57,749 nt of DNA from Cyanobacteria bacterium REEB459 (GTDB lineage Bacteria > Cyanobacteriota > Cyanobacteriia > Phormidesmidales > Phormidesmidaceae). Below the pieces are notes generated by a model that was not told the origin of the DNA, did no database searches, and saw nothing but the letters and a program-made list of their open reading frames with translations. The stretch is taken from assembly GCA_018970085.1 (NCBI GenBank), contig JAGWXD010000018.1:1-57749 (forward strand), read 5' to 3'. The translations under genes were made by a program, and so were the position numbers. This document shows, in pieces, positions 55,193-57,749 of the stretch (positions are counted from its first letter, which is position 1; each line of letters begins with the position of its first letter).

Positions 55193-57076
55193 TCAGGTGG
55201 CCGGTTCAGGCTGGGAAATTTTTAGCTGCCGTAGCATGGCAGTCTTTTTTTGCTGATGGGCCTGCATCCGCTGCCATACATCCTGAAGAAAAGCCATCGC
55301 CTGCTCAATATAGGGACCCTTATTGAGCATGATACATTCAGCGCGACTACCCAGCACCGTGTCGGTGACCTCTGCTCGGGAGGGACGTCCCCCCTGGGCT
55401 AGGGTTTCTAATACCTGGGTAGCCCAAATAACCGGTACGTGGGCTGCCTCGCAGAGCCATAAAATTTCTTCTTGAACCTCTGATAGGCGCTCAAACCCAA
55501 CTTCTACCCCCAGATCGCCCCGGGCTACCATGACCGCCGTGGGTGGATACTGAAGAGCGGTAAGCAGTAGTTCGGGCAGGTGATTAAAAGCCTTCTGGGT
55601 TTCAATTTTAAGAATAATCCCCAGGTGATTGGCTCTCAGACGACGCAGGTGGGTGGCCAACTCTTCGATATCGGCTGCCGACTGAACAAAGGAGAGGGCT
55701 ACCAGGTCGCCCTGGTTAGCAATAAACTCCAGGTCCTCTAGATCTTTGGAGGTAAGAGCCGGTAGGCTAAGATCGGTATCGGGCAAATTAATCCCTTTTT
55801 CCGCCTTCAGTTTGGCCCTGCCTCCCAGCACCGATACCAATTCTAGGGTGAAACTGTGGGGCTCTACCTGACGAACAATGCCGGCAAAAATGCCGTCGTC
55901 AAGGAAGATGCGATCGCCAGGGCGCACATCTCGAAATACCTGGTCTACCTCACAGCCCATCACCGGGATCGCCTCTCCATCCTCTACCGCACCGCTAAGC
56001 CCGTCAGCATCGGCAGGCTTAGCGCTAACCAAACGCAAATAATCGCCGGTGGCTAGCCACAGAGAGGGAGTCCGGGGAGGTAAGGGGCCAATGCGATCGA
56101 CTACCAGCGGCTGTTCGTCTCGCATCAGGGTGATCGAGGTCTGGGCTGTAACTTGGGCCTTTTGGCGAGATTGACAGCGACAGCCCTCGGCCGTGACGGC
56201 CATAATCTCCAGGGTTTGGGACTGACCCCGGCGATCGGTAAAGACTACCCGATCGCCAGGCATGGCCTGATCCAGCAGGGCAGTACCTACCGGTAAGGCC
56301 TTACCCGCTGTGGTCTGTCTCTGTAGATTGGCCACCAGCCATACCGTTACCCAGGATCCAGGGTCAGGCTGGTGCCACTTTACCAGCCCTGGTAGCTGCC
56401 CCAAAGCAGTTGTTCTTAACTTGGGGCCAGCTAAATCAAAGCAGAGGCGACACCGTTTGCCCAGTCTGGCCTCAGCCTGGCGGAGATGGGCTACCATTTG
56501 CTGCCACTGCCTCACCGTATCATGGGCACAGTTAATTCTCATAATATCCATGCCTCCAGCTAAAAACCTATCTACCAGTTCGGCAGATTGGCTGGCCTGA
56601 GTGGGCATGGTGACCATAATCCAGCCAGGCTGGGCGGTCCCACCATAGCCAAAGATGGCGCTGGCATGGTCTCGTAAAATAGTATCGGCCACTTCAAAGG
56701 TAATCGGCGGTGGTTGCCAGAGGTCTTCAGGCACAGCCTGCTGCACCAGCCCATACAAGGTTTGTAATACCGCCTGTAAAGTCGCCATGACGTGGGCTTC
56801 CAGACGGCCCAAAGAACTTAAACCCAATTGCCTTAGATCGGACTGTAAATCCCGCAGGTCATGGCGACGCAGGGCCAGATAGTGTACTAAATTGTAGGCA
56901 GATTCTCTTAAATCAGGGGCAATTTTGGCAAGGACCGGGGTATATTCCTGCTCTGCCAGCAGGATTTCCTGGCGTAATTGACTAAGGGCCCTTAAGACCC
57001 GATCAATTCTCAGGCTACGGGCTAATTCTACCGAGGAGATCCGATCTTCCCCCACGGTTTCATGCGTATTGATCAT
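55193..57076 (-). CDS. Pyruvate kinase-like protein with N-terminal extension and no C-terminal domain
   Basis: A 627-aa protein. The first 160 residues are a helical region without similarity I know (VLRALSQLRQEILLAEQEYT, LHALRRHDLRD-type). The pyruvate-kinase core follows: GWIMVTMPTQASQSAELVDR, FLAGGMDIMRINCAHDTVRQ (usually RLNFSHG), CRLCFDLAGPKLRT, IILKIETQKAF with the catalytic Lys, and VMVARGDLGVEVGFERL with the PEP/Mg loop. PVIWATQVLETLAQGGRPSR and AEVTDTVLGSRAECIMLNKG close it. The C-terminal allosteric domain of normal pyruvate kinase is missing. Metal- and PEP-binding residues look kept, so PEP-dependent phosphotransfer is possible, but activity is unproven. ATG at 57076. Confidence 0.85.
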   Translation of the reverse strand: MINTHETVGEDRISSVELARSLRIDRVLRALSQLRQEILLAEQEYTPVLAKIAPDLRESAYNLVHYLALRRHDLRDLQSDLRQLGLSSLGRLEAHVMATLQAVLQTLYGLVQQAVPEDLWQPPPITFEVADTILRDHASAIFGYGGTAQPGWIMVTMPTQASQSAELVDRFLAGGMDIMRINCAHDTVRQWQQMVAHLRQAEARLGKRCRLCFDLAGPKLRTTALGQLPGLVKWHQPDPGSWVTVWLVANLQRQTTAGKALPVGTALLDQAMPGDRVVFTDRRGQSQTLEIMAVTAEGCRCQSRQKAQVTAQTSITLMRDEQPLVVDRIGPLPPRTPSLWLATGDYLRLVSAKPADADGLSGAVEDGEAIPVMGCEVDQVFRDVRPGDRIFLDDGIFAGIVRQVEPHSFTLELVSVLGGRAKLKAEKGINLPDTDLSLPALTSKDLEDLEFIANQGDLVALSFVQSAADIEELATHLRRLRANHLGIILKIETQKAFNHLPELLLTALQYPPTAVMVARGDLGVEVGFERLSEVQEEILWLCEAAHVPVIWATQVLETLAQGGRPSRAEVTDTVLGSRAECIMLNKGPYIEQAMAFLQDVWQRMQAHQQKKTAMLRQLKISQPEPAT

Positions 57077-57171
57077 AGAGTTAGGCGTTGAACCCTGTAC
57101 CTCTATTGTAAAAACTCTGTTTAGCCCATCTGGTTAAAAAACACTAAAACAATCATTCTGGTCGGCGTCAA

Positions 57172-57749
57172 CTAGGGAGACAGGCGAGCCTTTTTGAGGC
57201 GGTTCTCTTCGTACCATTGAGCGATCGCTGGTACCCAGGCAACAAAGTGGGGCCAGATTAGTTCACAGAGTTGCTGCGCCTCTAGTTGAGCATCTGCTTT
57301 CCAGCGCAGGTCTAACAGGTGCATTAAAGAACGAACATTGGCTGACATCACCCAATGCTGGCGAATATCAAAGGGGATTAATCCCCTTGCGTGTTCCTCG
57401 GCAAAGCCCTGGTCAATCCGGGTCTTGTAGTGATGGCTAGCGGCTAAACACCACTCTAAGTCCTGCTGGCGATCGCTTGCGGTGTACTCGTACTTTTTGC
57501 CCTGGCGATCGGTGTAAAAACCGACAGGACGCAGATAGAACACTTCCTCTACCGGGCGCTTGCCGTCCGCAACATCAATAATACGTTGACCGGTATAGCG
57601 AAAGGATTGTACATCAAAACTAACTCCAACCCGATGGGTGCGGATTTGTTGCATCGTGCTGTGGGGAAACCAGCCCACATTGAAAACTATCTGAGGATGT
57701 TCTAGGGGGCCGTAATGGCCCCTGCCCCCCTTTAGTAAATTACTCACCA
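57172..57749 (-). CDS. thyX: Flavin-dependent thymidylate synthase, 5' end cut by the window edge
   Basis: The partial product makes dTMP from dUMP with FAD and methylene-tetrahydrofolate. The remaining 191 residues start inside the protein: LLKGGRGHYGPLEHPQIVFN is internal in ThyX, and the GTG at 57747 is not the true start. The ThyX signature region is present as QQIRTHRVGVSFDVQSFRYT, a variant of RHRxxSxNExSxRY as seen in cyanobacteria. WVMSANVRSLMHLLDLRWKA is the C-terminal nucleotide-binding part. The upstream 40-60 residues should lie beyond 57749. Confidence 0.95.
   Translation of the reverse strand, partial: VSNLLKGGRGHYGPLEHPQIVFNVGWFPHSTMQQIRTHRVGVSFDVQSFRYTGQRIIDVADGKRPVEEVFYLRPVGFYTDRQGKKYEYTASDRQQDLEWCLAASHHYKTRIDQGFAEEHARGLIPFDIRQHWVMSANVRSLMHLLDLRWKADAQLEAQQLCELIWPHFVAWVPAIAQWYEENRLKKARLSP

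Overview
The window looks like chromosomal DNA of a cyanobacterium. It carries petN (cytochrome b6f subunit VIII), menB of the phylloquinone pathway, proteins known mainly from cyanobacteria (DUF2555, DUF2996, a PatD-like protein), a CmpR/NdhR-type LysR regulator, a monocistronic groEL2 behind a CIRCE element, and many copies of the cyanobacterial HIP1 octamer GCGATCGC (for example at 65-72). Gene style and moderate-to-high GC suggest a filamentous, Leptolyngbya-like lineage. That placement is inference; no rRNA gene is present to settle it.

Layout. Positions 1-1080 are a graveyard: an IS1-type transposase 3' end with a frameshift and stop, an IS256-type transposase fragment with two in-frame TGA codons, a piece resembling the start of a NrtA/CmpA-type binding protein, and an unidentified decayed 3' end. 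The main part follows: dxs, a 45-codon gene, menB, hypothetical genes, DUF427, a caspase-fold protein that has lost its catalytic pair, FKBP, gmd, DUF2996, an AT-rich gap, DUF2555-coaBC, an esterase, a GGDEF-EAL protein, a Ser/Thr kinase with TPRs and a transglutaminase (to about 19 kb). From 19.6 to 30 kb come a small zinc-ribbon protein, a cytosine-deaminase homologue with an altered active-site residue, terC, clpP, petN with a 57-aa membrane protein, rsmB-MOSC-hisC, a GNAT and a TonB-like protein. From 30 to 45 kb come an ABC-F ATPase, a DUF482 acyltransferase, DUF192, a group 2-like sigma factor, priA, a caspase-STAND protein with an intact dyad, groEL2, and a DUF5671 pair. From 44.7 kb to the end come a WecG/TagA glycosyltransferase, rhomboid, a fused oligopeptide ABC ATPase, a zinc-finger protein, a PatD-like gene divergent from the LysR gene, a PRC-barrel protein, an ABC exporter, accC, a pyruvate-kinase-like protein, and thyX cut by the window edge.

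Most genes are single units or pairs and the DNA reads as core genome rather than a genomic island. The best leads are: (i) Asp to Cys at the specificity position of the CodA homologue; (ii) two abutting perfect palindromes between the LysR gene and the PatD-like gene; (iii) two caspase-fold proteins about 31 kb apart, one with an intact dyad fused to a STAND NTPase and one with Tyr/His in place of His/Cys; (iv) a palindrome at the predicted transcription start of the PRC-barrel gene; (v) a pyruvate-kinase-like protein with a new N-terminal region and no C-terminal domain. No CRISPR array, tRNA, rRNA or intact mobile element was seen.
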